Part shown: positions 8,463 to 16,626 of the stretch, one piece after another
Layout: each line of letters starts with the position of its first letter
Position numbering within the stretch: position 1 is the first letter of the stretch
Source: Blastococcus sp. URHD0036
GTDB taxonomy: Bacteria > Actinomycetota > Actinomycetes > Mycobacteriales > Geodermatophilaceae
NCBI RefSeq assembly: GCF_000701365.1
Contig: NZ_JNIK01000001.1
Coordinates: forward strand, 62,001-126,000
Direction: 5' to 3'
Length of the DNA: 64,000 nucleotides
Translations under genes and position numbers: made by a program
The notes under the pieces: generated by a model
Database searches by the model: none
The model's input: the letters and a program-made list of their open reading frames with translations, nothing else
Told to the model about the DNA's origin: nothing

Positions 8463-8980
8463 GCGGCCGAGGGGTCGCCCTCCGGGACCTCGGTCGCGAC
8501 CACCTCGGCCACCCGCGCGTCGTCGCCGGACAGCCCGTCGGCCTCCTCGTGCTCGTCGTGGAAGGCCAGCCACCGCATGCCGAGGGCCTCCCGCTGCTCG
8601 TCGTCGACCGCGTCCTCGAACGGCGGGAAGAAGTCCGTCTCCTCCTCGGCCATGTGGTCGGCGTTGACCTGCCGGGTGGTGCGCACCGCCTCCCACCAGG
8701 CATCGCTGCCGGCCTCCTGCTCGTCGACCGCGGCCGCCGCGTGTCGGATCGCGTTGTGGTCGTGCACGCCGTCGGCCGTCGTCTGCTCGCCGTCGGCCTC
8801 CTGGGCCAGCAGCGGGTAGAACAGCTGCTCCTCGGCGACGGCGTGCACCTCGAGCCGCGCGGCCAGGGCGGTCCAGGCCTCGGCCAGTTCCTCGCCGTCG
8901 AGGTCCTCCAGTGCGCCGAAGTCCCGGCGGAAGATCTCGTGCTCGGCCAGGACGAGAGCGGTGACCTCGAAGTCGGACAT
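8459..8980 (-). CDS. Hemerythrin HHE-domain protein
   Basis: A 173-residue protein with paired HxxxE-type iron ligands of the hemerythrin cation-binding domain: LAEHEIFRRDF, LEVHAVAEEQLFYP, HDHNAIRH, NADHMAEEETDFFPPFED. Such proteins bind a di-iron centre and respond to oxygen, iron or peroxide in the cytoplasm. The C-terminal 40 residues are acidic and look disordered. It is convergent with the ECF42 sigma gene; the two stop codons share the palindrome CTAG. Confidence 0.8.
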   Translation of the reverse strand: MSDFEVTALVLAEHEIFRRDFGALEDLDGEELAEAWTALAARLEVHAVAEEQLFYPLLAQEADGEQTTADGVHDHNAIRHAAAAVDEQEAGSDAWWEAVRTTRQVNADHMAEEETDFFPPFEDAVDDEQREALGMRWLAFHDEHEEADGLSGDDARVAEVVATEVPEGDPSAA

Positions 8981-9009
8981 GCCGGCCTCCTACCCCGCCC
9001 CACCGCGGA

Positions 9010-9570
9010 TCAGGCGGGCGCGACCCGATCGTCCGCCATCCACGTCACCAGGTCGCGCAGGGGAGCGGGGACCTCGTCGGGGGTCAGCTCGGCGGCCAGC
9101 GCGCCGGCCAGCAGTTCCTTGCGGCCGGCCGTCGTGCCGGCGAACCGGTGCAGCTGGTCGGTCAGCGGACGGCCGCGCCAGGCCGGCTGGTTCTGCAGGA
9201 CGGCGAGCCGCACCGAGAGGCCCAGCCGGTCCAGCACACCGAGCACCCGCTCCGGGCCGAGCGCGCGGATCAGCTCCTCCTCCAGGTCGGCCCGGCAGAC
9301 GGTGAAGCCGTGCCCGGCCAGGTCCGCCTCGTCGCGCACGCCCTCGTCGGACAGCGCCCGGACCACCACCGACACCTCGCCGGCGTCGCACATCCCGAGC
9401 ACCCGGACCGGCCCCGCCTCGGCGCGCAGCGCAGCCAGCGAGCGGCGGATGCCCGTGACGCCGCCCATGTCGACCAGCCGGTACCCGGTCGCGGCCAGGC
9501 CGTGAGCACCCGCGACCGCGGCGACGGCCGCCACGTCGCTGCGGCCCTCGAGGAGGACGACCGTCGTCAT
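9010..9570 (-). CDS. TOPRIM-like (OLD/DUF-type) protein of unknown function
   Basis: A 186-residue protein starting at ATG 9570. It opens with VVLLEGRSDVAAVAAVAGAH, resembling the first strand and glutamate of TOPRIM domains (EGxSD), followed by DMGGVTGIRRSL and LGMCDAGEVS, which could supply the acidic second motif. TOPRIM domains cleave or bind nucleic acids in primases, OLD nucleases and topoisomerases. The start overlaps the stop of the NRDE gene (ATGA), so both are one transcript. The family is not recognised with certainty. Confidence 0.5.
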   Translation of the reverse strand: MTTVVLLEGRSDVAAVAAVAGAHGLAATGYRLVDMGGVTGIRRSLAALRAEAGPVRVLGMCDAGEVSVVVRALSDEGVRDEADLAGHGFTVCRADLEEELIRALGPERVLGVLDRLGLSVRLAVLQNQPAWRGRPLTDQLHRFAGTTAGRKELLAGALAAELTPDEVPAPLRDLVTWMADDRVAPA

Positions 9571-10250
9571 GCGTCCAGCGTCTGCCAGGCCCCGTCCACC
9601 CACGGGGTGCGGCTGTGCTCCAGGTGCAGCGCGCCCGGTCGCGCCTCGATCAGCTCCGCGAAGACCGTGGCCCAGACCTTGCCGTCCTCCTCGTGCCGGA
9701 CGAGGAGGGCGCCGGGATCGTCCCGCGGCGGGTTCGACGCGACGATCGAGCGCCAGCCGTCGGTCCAGCCGGCCGCGGCGAAGGCGGCGAGGAAGCGGTC
9801 GGCCTTGCGGTCCTCGGGCCCGCCGGAGGTGAGCATGTGGGTGCCGGGCGGGTGCTCGGTGACGGTCAGCTCGGTGCCGTCGAAGTCCCAGGTCACCGCT
9901 CGGTCCGGCGTCACGAGGAGGAGCGCGAAGCTGGCCATCCCGTGCACGTCGACGTGCTCCGGCCAGTCGGCGCCGTGCCGGGCCCCCAGGAGGGGGAGGA
10001 CCCCGCGGCTGGGAGCCCCCGGCTCGGCCTCGCGCTTGGCGGGCCGGTTGACCACCAGCGCCGTCGTCCCGGTGGCGACGTCCGTCGCGCACCAGGAGCC
10101 GCCGGCGGTGCGGTCACGGCCCCCGACGACACCGGGGAAGTCGGGCCACCACGGGCCCGGGTCGTCGAACTCGCGGGCGGTGGACTCGTCGCGGATGGCC
10201 AGGATCTGCACCGGCCGTCCCTCGGACCTGCGGACGACGACGGTGCACAT
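9567..10250 (-). CDS. NRDE (TANGO2-like) family protein
   Basis: A 227-residue protein with the N-terminal nucleophile-like Cys2 (MCTVVV), then ILAIRDESTAREFDDPG (an NRDE-like segment), GGRDRTAGGSW and ALVVNRPA. These are the hallmarks of the NRDE/TANGO2 family, which in eukaryotes is linked to Golgi organisation and haem or lipid homeostasis; bacterial roles are open. It is the promoter-proximal gene of a two-gene operon with the TOPRIM-like gene, with a four-base overlap. Confidence 0.7.
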   Translation of the reverse strand: MCTVVVRRSEGRPVQILAIRDESTAREFDDPGPWWPDFPGVVGGRDRTAGGSWCATDVATGTTALVVNRPAKREAEPGAPSRGVLPLLGARHGADWPEHVDVHGMASFALLLVTPDRAVTWDFDGTELTVTEHPPGTHMLTSGGPEDRKADRFLAAFAAAGWTDGWRSIVASNPPRDDPGALLVRHEEDGKVWATVFAELIEARPGALHLEHSRTPWVDGAWQTLDA

Positions 10251-10279
10251 CGGCCCATCGTGGCAGCCGGGAGCGGTCG

Positions 10280-11563
10280 CTACCGCCGGTGCAGGGTGAC
10301 GGGCAGCTCGGCGACCCCGAAGACGAAGGACAGCTGCCGGAAGCGGAGGTCCTGTTCGGGGACGGCGAGGGCGAGGTCGGGGAACCGGCGGAGCAGGGCG
10401 GGGAGCACGATGCGCAGCTCCATCCGCGCGAGCTCGGCGCCGATGCACCGGTGCGCACCGTGCCCGAAGGCCAGGTGGCCGCTCCGCGGGACCCGGAAGG
10501 GGTCGAACCGGTCGGCGTCCGCCCCGGCCCACGCGGGGTCGCGGTTGGCGCCGCTGATCGAGGCCATCACGGCGTCCCCCGCCGCGAGCCGCCGTCCCTG
10601 CAGGTCCATGTCCCGCTTGGCGAAGCGGGGGAAGGAGACCTGGACGACCGAGAGGTAGCGGAGCAGCTCCTCCACCGCCCGGTCGACGTCCTGACGTGAC
10701 CCGTCGCGGACCAGGGCGGCGTGCTCCGGATCGCGCAGCAGGACGAGCGTGCCCAGCGAGATCATCCCCGCGGTCGTCTCGTAGCCGCCGGTGAAGATGC
10801 CGTCGGCCAGGCCGGCGAGGTCGGCGTCGGAGATGAGGTCGCCCTCGTCGCGGATGATCTGCCCCAGCAGGCCCGGTCCCGGCTCCTTGCGCTGGTGCCG
10901 TACCGCCTCGAAGAGGAACGACCGCTGCGCCGAGACCGCGCCGAAGGCCGCCGCGCCGCCGCCGGTGGCGTCGAAGCGCGCCCCGCCGAGCCGCGCGAAC
11001 GCGTCCCGGTCGGCGTAGTCCAGCCCCAGCAGCTCGCTGATCGTCTCGAAGGGGACCGGGAAGGAGACCTCCCGGGCGAGGTCGGCCGTGGGCCCGGCGG
11101 CCTCCAGCGCGTCGAGCCGCCGCGCCGTGATCTCGGCGATCGCGGGCTCGAGCCGGGCCAGGCGGCGCATCGTGAACTCCGGCGCCACGATCTTGCGCAG
11201 CCGGGTGTGCAGGGGCGGGTCGGTGAAGCCCAGGCCGCCGATGTCGTCGGCGGTGGGGCCGTCGCCGGCGCCGAAGAGGTGCCGGATGTCGTTGCTGTAG
11301 CTGTGCTGGTCGGCGAGGACGGCGCGGGTCTGCTCGTAGCCGGTGACCAGGTGGCTGGCGAAGCCGAAGGGCAGGTCCAGCACGTGCAGCGGCTCGGTCG
11401 ACCGGAGCTCCGCGATGCGCGGCACCGGTTCGGTGCCGGTGCGCTGCAACGCGGCCCTCGCCGAGTCCGGGAGGAAGGGGATGTTCGACAGGTCGATGCC
11501 CCGTCGCCGGATCCGCCACATCACGAGGCGACGGGTCCACCGCCGCACCAGGTCCCCGATCAC
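10280..11563 (-). CDS. Cytochrome P450
   Basis: A 427-residue soluble bacterial P450. The I-helix oxygen-activation motif is GIFTGGYETTAGM, the ExxR motif lies in AVEELLRYL, and the haem-binding loop is LAFGHGAHRCIGAELARME, with the cysteine as axial iron ligand. P450s hydroxylate or epoxidise hydrophobic substrates with electrons from ferredoxin. The GTG start overlaps the stop of the upstream EamA-like transporter gene. No ferredoxin or ferredoxin reductase gene lies next to it, so redox partners must come from elsewhere. Confidence 0.85.
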   Translation of the reverse strand: MIGDLVRRWTRRLVMWRIRRRGIDLSNIPFLPDSARAALQRTGTEPVPRIAELRSTEPLHVLDLPFGFASHLVTGYEQTRAVLADQHSYSNDIRHLFGAGDGPTADDIGGLGFTDPPLHTRLRKIVAPEFTMRRLARLEPAIAEITARRLDALEAAGPTADLAREVSFPVPFETISELLGLDYADRDAFARLGGARFDATGGGAAAFGAVSAQRSFLFEAVRHQRKEPGPGLLGQIIRDEGDLISDADLAGLADGIFTGGYETTAGMISLGTLVLLRDPEHAALVRDGSRQDVDRAVEELLRYLSVVQVSFPRFAKRDMDLQGRRLAAGDAVMASISGANRDPAWAGADADRFDPFRVPRSGHLAFGHGAHRCIGAELARMELRIVLPALLRRFPDLALAVPEQDLRFRQLSFVFGVAELPVTLHRR

Positions 11564-12471
11564 GATGCCGCGGCCACCTCGTCGGTGCGGGCGAGGAGGA
11601 ACACGCCGGCCAGGATGCCGATCAGGCCGAGGACCTCGGCGGTGATGGCGGCGGCGCTCCCCGACGTCGTCTCGCCGAACGCGACGACGCCGAAGACGAG
11701 CGCCACGACGGGGTTGACGGTGTTGGCCGCGGGCGCGGAGCGGGACAGCGGCGCCCGCCGGTAGGCCTGCTGGTTCAGCAGGAACCCGGCCACCCCGAGG
11801 ACGGCGAGCACGTACACCGGCCACGACGTGAACATGGTCCCGAGCCCGGAGCTCGCGGTGTCCGACGTCGCCTTCAGGGTGCCGGCCACGAGCCCGTAGA
11901 CGACGCCCGCGGCGGCGCCCAGGAGCAGACCGGCATGCCGGGGGACGCGCAGCGCCGCCACCCATCCCGCGGTGACCGCGGCGCCGCCGAGGACCAGGAG
12001 GACGGCGGCCCGGCTGGTGTCCAGCGAGTCGCTGCCGGACTCCGCGCGGGCCGCGAGCAGGAAGACCGTCAGGCCGGCCGCCGTCAGCAGCACCCACCGC
12101 ATGGTCCGCCGCGAGGGCAGGCGACGGTCCAGCGCCGAGCGGAAGAGGAAGGCGAAGACCAGGCCGGTGACCACGAGCGGCTGCACCAGGGCGATGGTCC
12201 CGACGTGCAGCGCCAGGGCGTGCAGCGCCAGGCCGCCCAGGCTCGCGGCCATGCCCAGCCACCAGCGCCACTGGCGGACGATGTGCCGGAGGAGACCGAG
12301 CAGGCCTCCGGCGTCCTCCGGTGTGCCCGAGGCGCCGTGGTGCATGAGGGCCGTCGACCAGCCGAACGCGACTGCTGCGGCGAGCGCCACCACCACGGCC
12401 GTCCCGGTCAGCGGGCACCTCCTCCGAGCCGTCGAGCTGGACCTCGCTCCTCCGGGCAGCGTAGGAGGCAC
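11560..12471 (-). CDS. DMT/EamA-like membrane transporter
   Basis: About 303 residues with some eight to ten hydrophobic helices (VVVALAAAVAFGWSTALMHH, ALALHVGTIALVQPLVVTGL, AAAGVVYGLVAGTLKATSD, AANTVNPVVALVFGVVAFGE). The repeat-like architecture and the late NPVVALVFGVVAFGE segment fit the drug/metabolite transporter superfamily. The start is uncertain: a GTG at 12471 gives 303 residues, while a GTG cluster near residue 25 would remove a non-hydrophobic leader. The stop overlaps the P450 start, so export of a P450 product or substrate is possible. Confidence 0.65.
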   Translation of the reverse strand: MPPTLPGGARSSSTARRRCPLTGTAVVVALAAAVAFGWSTALMHHGASGTPEDAGGLLGLLRHIVRQWRWWLGMAASLGGLALHALALHVGTIALVQPLVVTGLVFAFLFRSALDRRLPSRRTMRWVLLTAAGLTVFLLAARAESGSDSLDTSRAAVLLVLGGAAVTAGWVAALRVPRHAGLLLGAAAGVVYGLVAGTLKATSDTASSGLGTMFTSWPVYVLAVLGVAGFLLNQQAYRRAPLSRSAPAANTVNPVVALVFGVVAFGETTSGSAAAITAEVLGLIGILAGVFLLARTDEVAAAS

Positions 12472-12554
12472 CTCCCAGGGAATTCGCAGACGGCCGCCGG
12501 GACGCGCTGGTGCTCGGGTCGCCGCTGGTCGGGAGCCGGAATAGCGTCGCGATC

Positions 12555-13118
12555 ATGGCGGAGCAGACCGCACGACCCGGTACCACCACGATCGTCGTGA
12601 TGGGGGTGTCCGGCTCCGGCAAGTCCACCGTCGCCGCCGAGCTCGTGTCACGCCTGGGCTGGCAGTTCGCCGAGGGCGACGAGTTCCACCCACCGGCGAA
12701 CGTCGAGAAGATGCGCGCCGGCACCCCCCTCGACGACGACGACCGCTGGCCGTGGCTGCGCCGGCTCGCGGAGTGGATCGGCGAGCACGAGGCGGCGGGC
12801 ACCTCCGTCGTCGTCACCTGCTCGGCGCTCAAGCGCTCCTACCGGGACCTGCTCCGCGACGGCCACCCGTCGGTGTGGTTCGCGCACGTCACCGCCGACC
12901 CCGACCTGATCCGCGGCCGGGTCGAGCAGCGACAGGGCCACTACATGCCGCCGTCCCTGCTGGACAGCCAGCTGGCCACGCTGGAACAGCTGGAGCCCGA
13001 CGAGCCCGGCGCCGCCATCTCCGGGGCCGGCGCGGCCGCGGACGTCGCCGCCTCCGTGATCAGCGCGCTCAGCAGCGAGCGCGAGTCGCCCGTGCCCACC
13101 CAGGAGCCGCAGTCGTGA
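12555..13118 (+). CDS. gntK: Gluconokinase
   Basis: A 187-residue P-loop kinase. Walker A is MGVSGSGKST, followed by FAEGDEFHPPANVEKMRAG and LTCSALKRSYRD-like (VVTCSALKRSYRDLLR), the signature of GntK gluconokinases, which phosphorylate gluconate to 6-phosphogluconate in the cytosol. ATG 12555 is taken because the kinase fold begins shortly after it. Its stop overlaps the GTG start of a GntP permease gene, so uptake and phosphorylation of gluconate are encoded together. Confidence 0.9.
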   Translation: MAEQTARPGTTTIVVMGVSGSGKSTVAAELVSRLGWQFAEGDEFHPPANVEKMRAGTPLDDDDRWPWLRRLAEWIGEHEAAGTSVVVTCSALKRSYRDLLRDGHPSVWFAHVTADPDLIRGRVEQRQGHYMPPSLLDSQLATLEQLEPDEPGAAISGAGAAADVAASVISALSSERESPVPTQEPQS

Positions 13119-14584
13119 CGGTCCTCGCCGACACCGTGTCGCACACCAGCAACGACACCCAGCTCATCCTCGCCGCGCTGCTCGGCATCGCGGCCGTCGT
13201 CCTGTTGATCACCGTGCTGAAGGTGCACCCGTTCGTCTCGCTGATCATCGGGTCGGCGGTGCTCGGCGTCGTCGCCGGCGTGAGCGCGGCCGACATCATC
13301 ACCAGCTTCACCACGGGGCTCGGCGCGACCACCGGCAGCGTCGGGCTGCTGATCGCGCTGGGCGCCATGATCGGCGGGCTGCTCACCCACTCCGGCGGCG
13401 CCGACGGCATCGTGACCCGGGTCGTGGACCGGGTGAGCGCCGGCCGGCTGCCGTGGGCGATGGCCGGCGTGGCCGCGCTCATCGGCATCCCGTTGTTCTT
13501 CGAGATCGGCGTCGTGCTGCTCATCCCGATCGTGCTGCTCGTGGCCCGGCGCAGCAACCAGCCGGTGCTGCGCGTGGGCATCCCCGCGCTGGCCGGGCTC
13601 TCCGTGCTGCACGGCTTCGTCCCGCCGCACCCGGGCCCGCTCGTCGCCATCTCCAGCCTGGACGCCGACCTCGGCCTCGTGCTGCTCTTCGGCCTGATCG
13701 TGGCGATCCCATCGGTGATCATCGCCGGGCCGCTGTTCGGCTCCTTCATCTCCGCCCGGGTCGCGATCGACCACCCGGCTCCGCTGATCCCGGCCGCCGT
13801 CGGAGCCCGCGAGACGGGCACCACCGGCTCGGCCGGTTCCGGTCCCGACGACGACGGCCTCGACCTGGGCCAGCCGGGGGACTCCGGCGACGTCGGGGAG
13901 GAGGGCCCGGACCGGCAGCCGAGCTTCGGCGTCACCGTGGGCACGATCCTCGTGCCGATCGTGCTCATGCTGATGCGGGCCGTCGTCGAGCTCACGATCG
14001 ACGACCCGGAGAACGGTCTGCAGAAGGTCACTGACGTCCTCGGCAACCCGTCCGTGGCGCTGCTCATCGGGCTCGTCCTGGCGATGTTCACGCTCGGGAC
14101 GGCGGTCGGGTTCGGCCGCGAGAAGATCAACAGCATCACCGGTGGGGCGCTGCCGGCGATCGCGGGGATCCTGCTCATCGTCGCCGCGGGCGGCGGGTTC
14201 AAGCAGCTGCTGGTCGACTCCGGGATCGGCGACCTGATCGCCGACTGGGCCGACGGCGCGAACCTGTCCCCGCTCATCCTGGGCTGGTTGGTCGCGGTCG
14301 GCATCCGGCTGGCCACTGGCTCGGCCACGGTCGCCACCATCACCGCGGCCGGCATCGTCGCGCCGCTCGCCGAGGGCCTGGACAGCCCGACGGTCGCCCT
14401 CCTGGCGCTGGCCGTCGGCGCCGGCTCGCTGTTCTTCTCGCACGTCAACGACGCCGGCTTCTGGCTGGTGAAGGAGTACTTCGGGATGACGGTCGGCGAG
14501 ACGATCAAGAGCTGGTCGGTGATGGAGACGGTCATCTCCGTCGTCGGGCTGCTCGGGGTGCTGCTGCTCTCGGTCGTCGTCTAG
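13115..14584 (+). CDS. gntP: Gluconate:H+ symporter, GntP family
   Basis: A 489-residue polytopic membrane protein. Characteristic segments are KVHPFVSLIIGSAVLGVVAG, GLLTHSGGADGIVTRVVDRV, IGIPLFFEIGVVLLIPIVLL, LHGFVPPHPGPLVAI and FFSHVNDAGFWLVKEYFGM, all hallmarks of GntP transporters. A central acidic cytoplasmic loop (about residues 230-270) is longer than in many homologues. It overlaps gntK by four bases. Its TAG stop shares CTAG with the stop of the convergent gene at 14581. Confidence 0.9.
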   Translation: MTVLADTVSHTSNDTQLILAALLGIAAVVLLITVLKVHPFVSLIIGSAVLGVVAGVSAADIITSFTTGLGATTGSVGLLIALGAMIGGLLTHSGGADGIVTRVVDRVSAGRLPWAMAGVAALIGIPLFFEIGVVLLIPIVLLVARRSNQPVLRVGIPALAGLSVLHGFVPPHPGPLVAISSLDADLGLVLLFGLIVAIPSVIIAGPLFGSFISARVAIDHPAPLIPAAVGARETGTTGSAGSGPDDDGLDLGQPGDSGDVGEEGPDRQPSFGVTVGTILVPIVLMLMRAVVELTIDDPENGLQKVTDVLGNPSVALLIGLVLAMFTLGTAVGFGREKINSITGGALPAIAGILLIVAAGGGFKQLLVDSGIGDLIADWADGANLSPLILGWLVAVGIRLATGSATVATITAAGIVAPLAEGLDSPTVALLALAVGAGSLFFSHVNDAGFWLVKEYFGMTVGETIKSWSVMETVISVVGLLGVLLLSVVV

Positions 14585-14997
14585 CTGCCCGGCGCGGTGC
14601 TGCTCGCGCCGGGCAGCCCGGCGTCGCCCGGGCCGTCGAGGCGGGGGTCGTCGATCGTCGAGCCGCCCAGGAGCATGCCGACGAGCACCGCCGCCAGGAC
14701 GAGCAGCGCGAGCAGCACCCCGACGATCCACGGCCAGGTCGAGAAGCGGCGCTGACGGCGGGGCCGCGCGGTGACGGTCACCTTCACCGGTTCCGGGACG
14801 CCGAACTCGAATGTGCGGTGCCGGGAGTTCGACGTCGGCCGGGGGAGCCCGACGGTCGACATGTCGTCGGGGTGGCCGGGTCGGGCAGGCAGGGAAGGCG
14901 GCGGGGACGCCGGCTCGGCGGCGAGCGGCGGCGGGCGGTCCAGCCGGACGGTCGGGGAGGCGCCCTGGTCGGGGGCTCCGGGCTTCGGCGAGGACAT
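14581..14997 (-). CDS. Proline-rich single-pass membrane protein
   Basis: A 138-residue protein. The first 80 residues are proline-rich and low in complexity, followed by a basic stretch (TARPRRQRR) and one strong transmembrane helix (WPWIVGVLLALLVLAAVLVGMLLGG), then a short tail. It would sit in the membrane with the disordered N-terminus inside. No domain is recognised. It is convergent with gntP and shares a CTAG double stop with it. Confidence 0.5.
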   Translation of the reverse strand: MSSPKPGAPDQGASPTVRLDRPPPLAAEPASPPPSLPARPGHPDDMSTVGLPRPTSNSRHRTFEFGVPEPVKVTVTARPRRQRRFSTWPWIVGVLLALLVLAAVLVGMLLGGSTIDDPRLDGPGDAGLPGASSTAPGS

Positions 14998-15026
14998 GGG
15001 ATCAGGGGTGCCCGCTCCGCGCGCGG

Positions 15027-15914
15027 TTACGCCCGGGCCCCGGGATCCGCCGGGTCCAGCGCGCGAGCCGCGCCGGCCAGGACCGCCTCGCGGACGCGGT
15101 CGAGCGTCGCCGAGCGGAGCTTCCACTGCTGCCAGTACAGGACGACGTCGACCGTGCCGGCCGGGTCGAGCTCGACGAGGTGGAGATCCCCGGCCTGCAG
15201 GTCCGGCACCATGCCCCAGCCCAGGCCCAGGGCGACCGCCGCGACGAAGTCCGCCGACGCCGGCACGTAGGTCGCCGGCGGGATCCCGGGGACGGCGCGG
15301 GCGGACAGATAGCGGTGCTGGAGGTCGTCCTTGCGGTCGAAGACGACGACGGGAGCTCGCGCCAGGGCCTCGGGCGTCGGGCCGTCGGGGAACCAGCGTG
15401 CGGCGAACTCGGGGGTGGCCATCGGCCGGTAGCGCATGGACCCGAGCCGGGTGGAGGTGCAGCCGGGCACCGGGTCGGCCTGGGCGGTGACCGCCGCCAT
15501 GACGGTGCCGGCGCGGAGCAGGGCGCTGGTGTGCTCCTGGTCCTCGCGGTGCAGGTCGAGCGCGACCTCGCCGGCCAGGGGCGCCAGCGCCGGCAGCACC
15601 CAGGTGGCCATCGAGTCGGCGTTGACCGCGACGGGCAGCGTCGGCACGTCGACGGGTTCGTCCCCGAGTTCCCGGGTCACGTCGGCGGTGAGGACGTCGA
15701 TCTGGCGGGCGAGCCGGAGCACGGCCTGACCGGACTCGGTGACCTGCACCGGCTTGGAGCGCACGAGCAGGATCCGGCCGGTGCTGACTTCGAGTGCGCG
15801 CAACCGCTGGCTGATCGCCGACGGCGTGACGTGCAGGGCGCGGGCGGCCGCCTCGAGCGTGCCCTCGCGGACGGTGGCGTCGAGTGCGCGCAACTGGCCG
15901 AGGTCGAGGTCCAT
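15027..15914 (-). CDS. lysG: LysR-type regulator LysG/ArgP of amino-acid export
   Basis: A 295-residue LysR-family protein. The N-terminal helix-turn-helix is LRALDATVREGTLEAAARAL and HVTPSAISQRLRALE, typical of ArgP/LysG. The C-terminal effector domain contains PATYVPASADFVAAVALGLG. It is divergent from a LysE-type exporter, the classical lysG-lysE layout in which LysG with lysine, arginine or histidine switches on the exporter. ATG 15914 is preferred over an in-frame TTG nine bases upstream. Confidence 0.85.
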   Translation of the reverse strand: MDLDLGQLRALDATVREGTLEAAARALHVTPSAISQRLRALEVSTGRILLVRSKPVQVTESGQAVLRLARQIDVLTADVTRELGDEPVDVPTLPVAVNADSMATWVLPALAPLAGEVALDLHREDQEHTSALLRAGTVMAAVTAQADPVPGCTSTRLGSMRYRPMATPEFAARWFPDGPTPEALARAPVVVFDRKDDLQHRYLSARAVPGIPPATYVPASADFVAAVALGLGWGMVPDLQAGDLHLVELDPAGTVDVVLYWQQWKLRSATLDRVREAVLAGAARALDPADPGARA

Positions 15915-15985
15915 GAACAGCAACGCTAACGAACCATCAATATCTTTAGCTGGACCGGTGATCAGAGTCTTCCTAGCGTCGAGAC

Positions 15986-16618
15986 GTGTTGACCTCCGCG
16001 GCGCTGCTGGCCGCCGTCTCCGGACTCGCCCTCGGCCTCGGGCTGATCGTCGCCATCGGTGCGCAGAACGCGTTCGTGCTCCGGCAGGGGCTGCGGCTGG
16101 AGCACGTCGCGGCGGTGGTGGCGGTGTGCGCGCTGTCGGACCTCGCGCTGATCTTCGCCGGCGTGCTCGGGGCCGGGGAGGTGCTGGAGCGGGTGTCGTG
16201 GCTGGTGCCGGTGGTGTGCTTCGCCGGGGCCGCGTTCCTGCTCGGGTACGGGGCGCTGGCGGCGCGGCGGGCGCTGCGGCCCGGCGTGCTGCTCTCCGAC
16301 GCGGCGGGGATCGGGGCGGGGCTCGCGGTCACGGTCGGCACGTGCCTGGCGCTGACCTGGCTGAACCCGCACGTCTACCTGGACACCGTGGTGCTGCTGG
16401 GATCGACCGCGTCGACCTACGGCGACCAGCGGTGGGCCTTCGCCGTCGGTGCCGGCATCGGCAGCATCGTGTGGTTCACCGGGCTCGGCTTCGGCGCACG
16501 GCTGCTGCGGCCGGTGTTCGCCCGGCCGGTCGCGTGGCGGGTGCTGGACGGCGTCATCGCCGCCGTCATGACGCTCCTGGCCGTGTCGCTGCTGGTGCGC
16601 GGCATCGCCGAGGCCTGA
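15986..16618 (+). CDS. lysE: LysE/ArgO basic amino-acid exporter
   Basis: A 210-residue membrane protein with a GTG start. It begins SGLALGLGLIVAIGAQNAFVLRQGL, the conserved LysE motif, and later TWLNPHVYLDTVVLLGS. Six helices are visible. LysE exports lysine and arginine to prevent toxic build-up. It is divergent from lysG across 71 bases that contain an AT-rich segment (CAATATCTTTAG) suitable for LysG binding. Confidence 0.9.
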   Translation: MLTSAALLAAVSGLALGLGLIVAIGAQNAFVLRQGLRLEHVAAVVAVCALSDLALIFAGVLGAGEVLERVSWLVPVVCFAGAAFLLGYGALAARRALRPGVLLSDAAGIGAGLAVTVGTCLALTWLNPHVYLDTVVLLGSTASTYGDQRWAFAVGAGIGSIVWFTGLGFGARLLRPVFARPVAWRVLDGVIAAVMTLLAVSLLVRGIAEA

Positions 16619-16626
16619 GCCGGGTC

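Noticed and set aside
10280-12832. A single 850-residue protein fusing an upstream region to the P450
   Set aside because: The upstream half is antisense of or out of frame with the EamA and gluconokinase genes. The P450 has its own GTG start overlapping the EamA stop.
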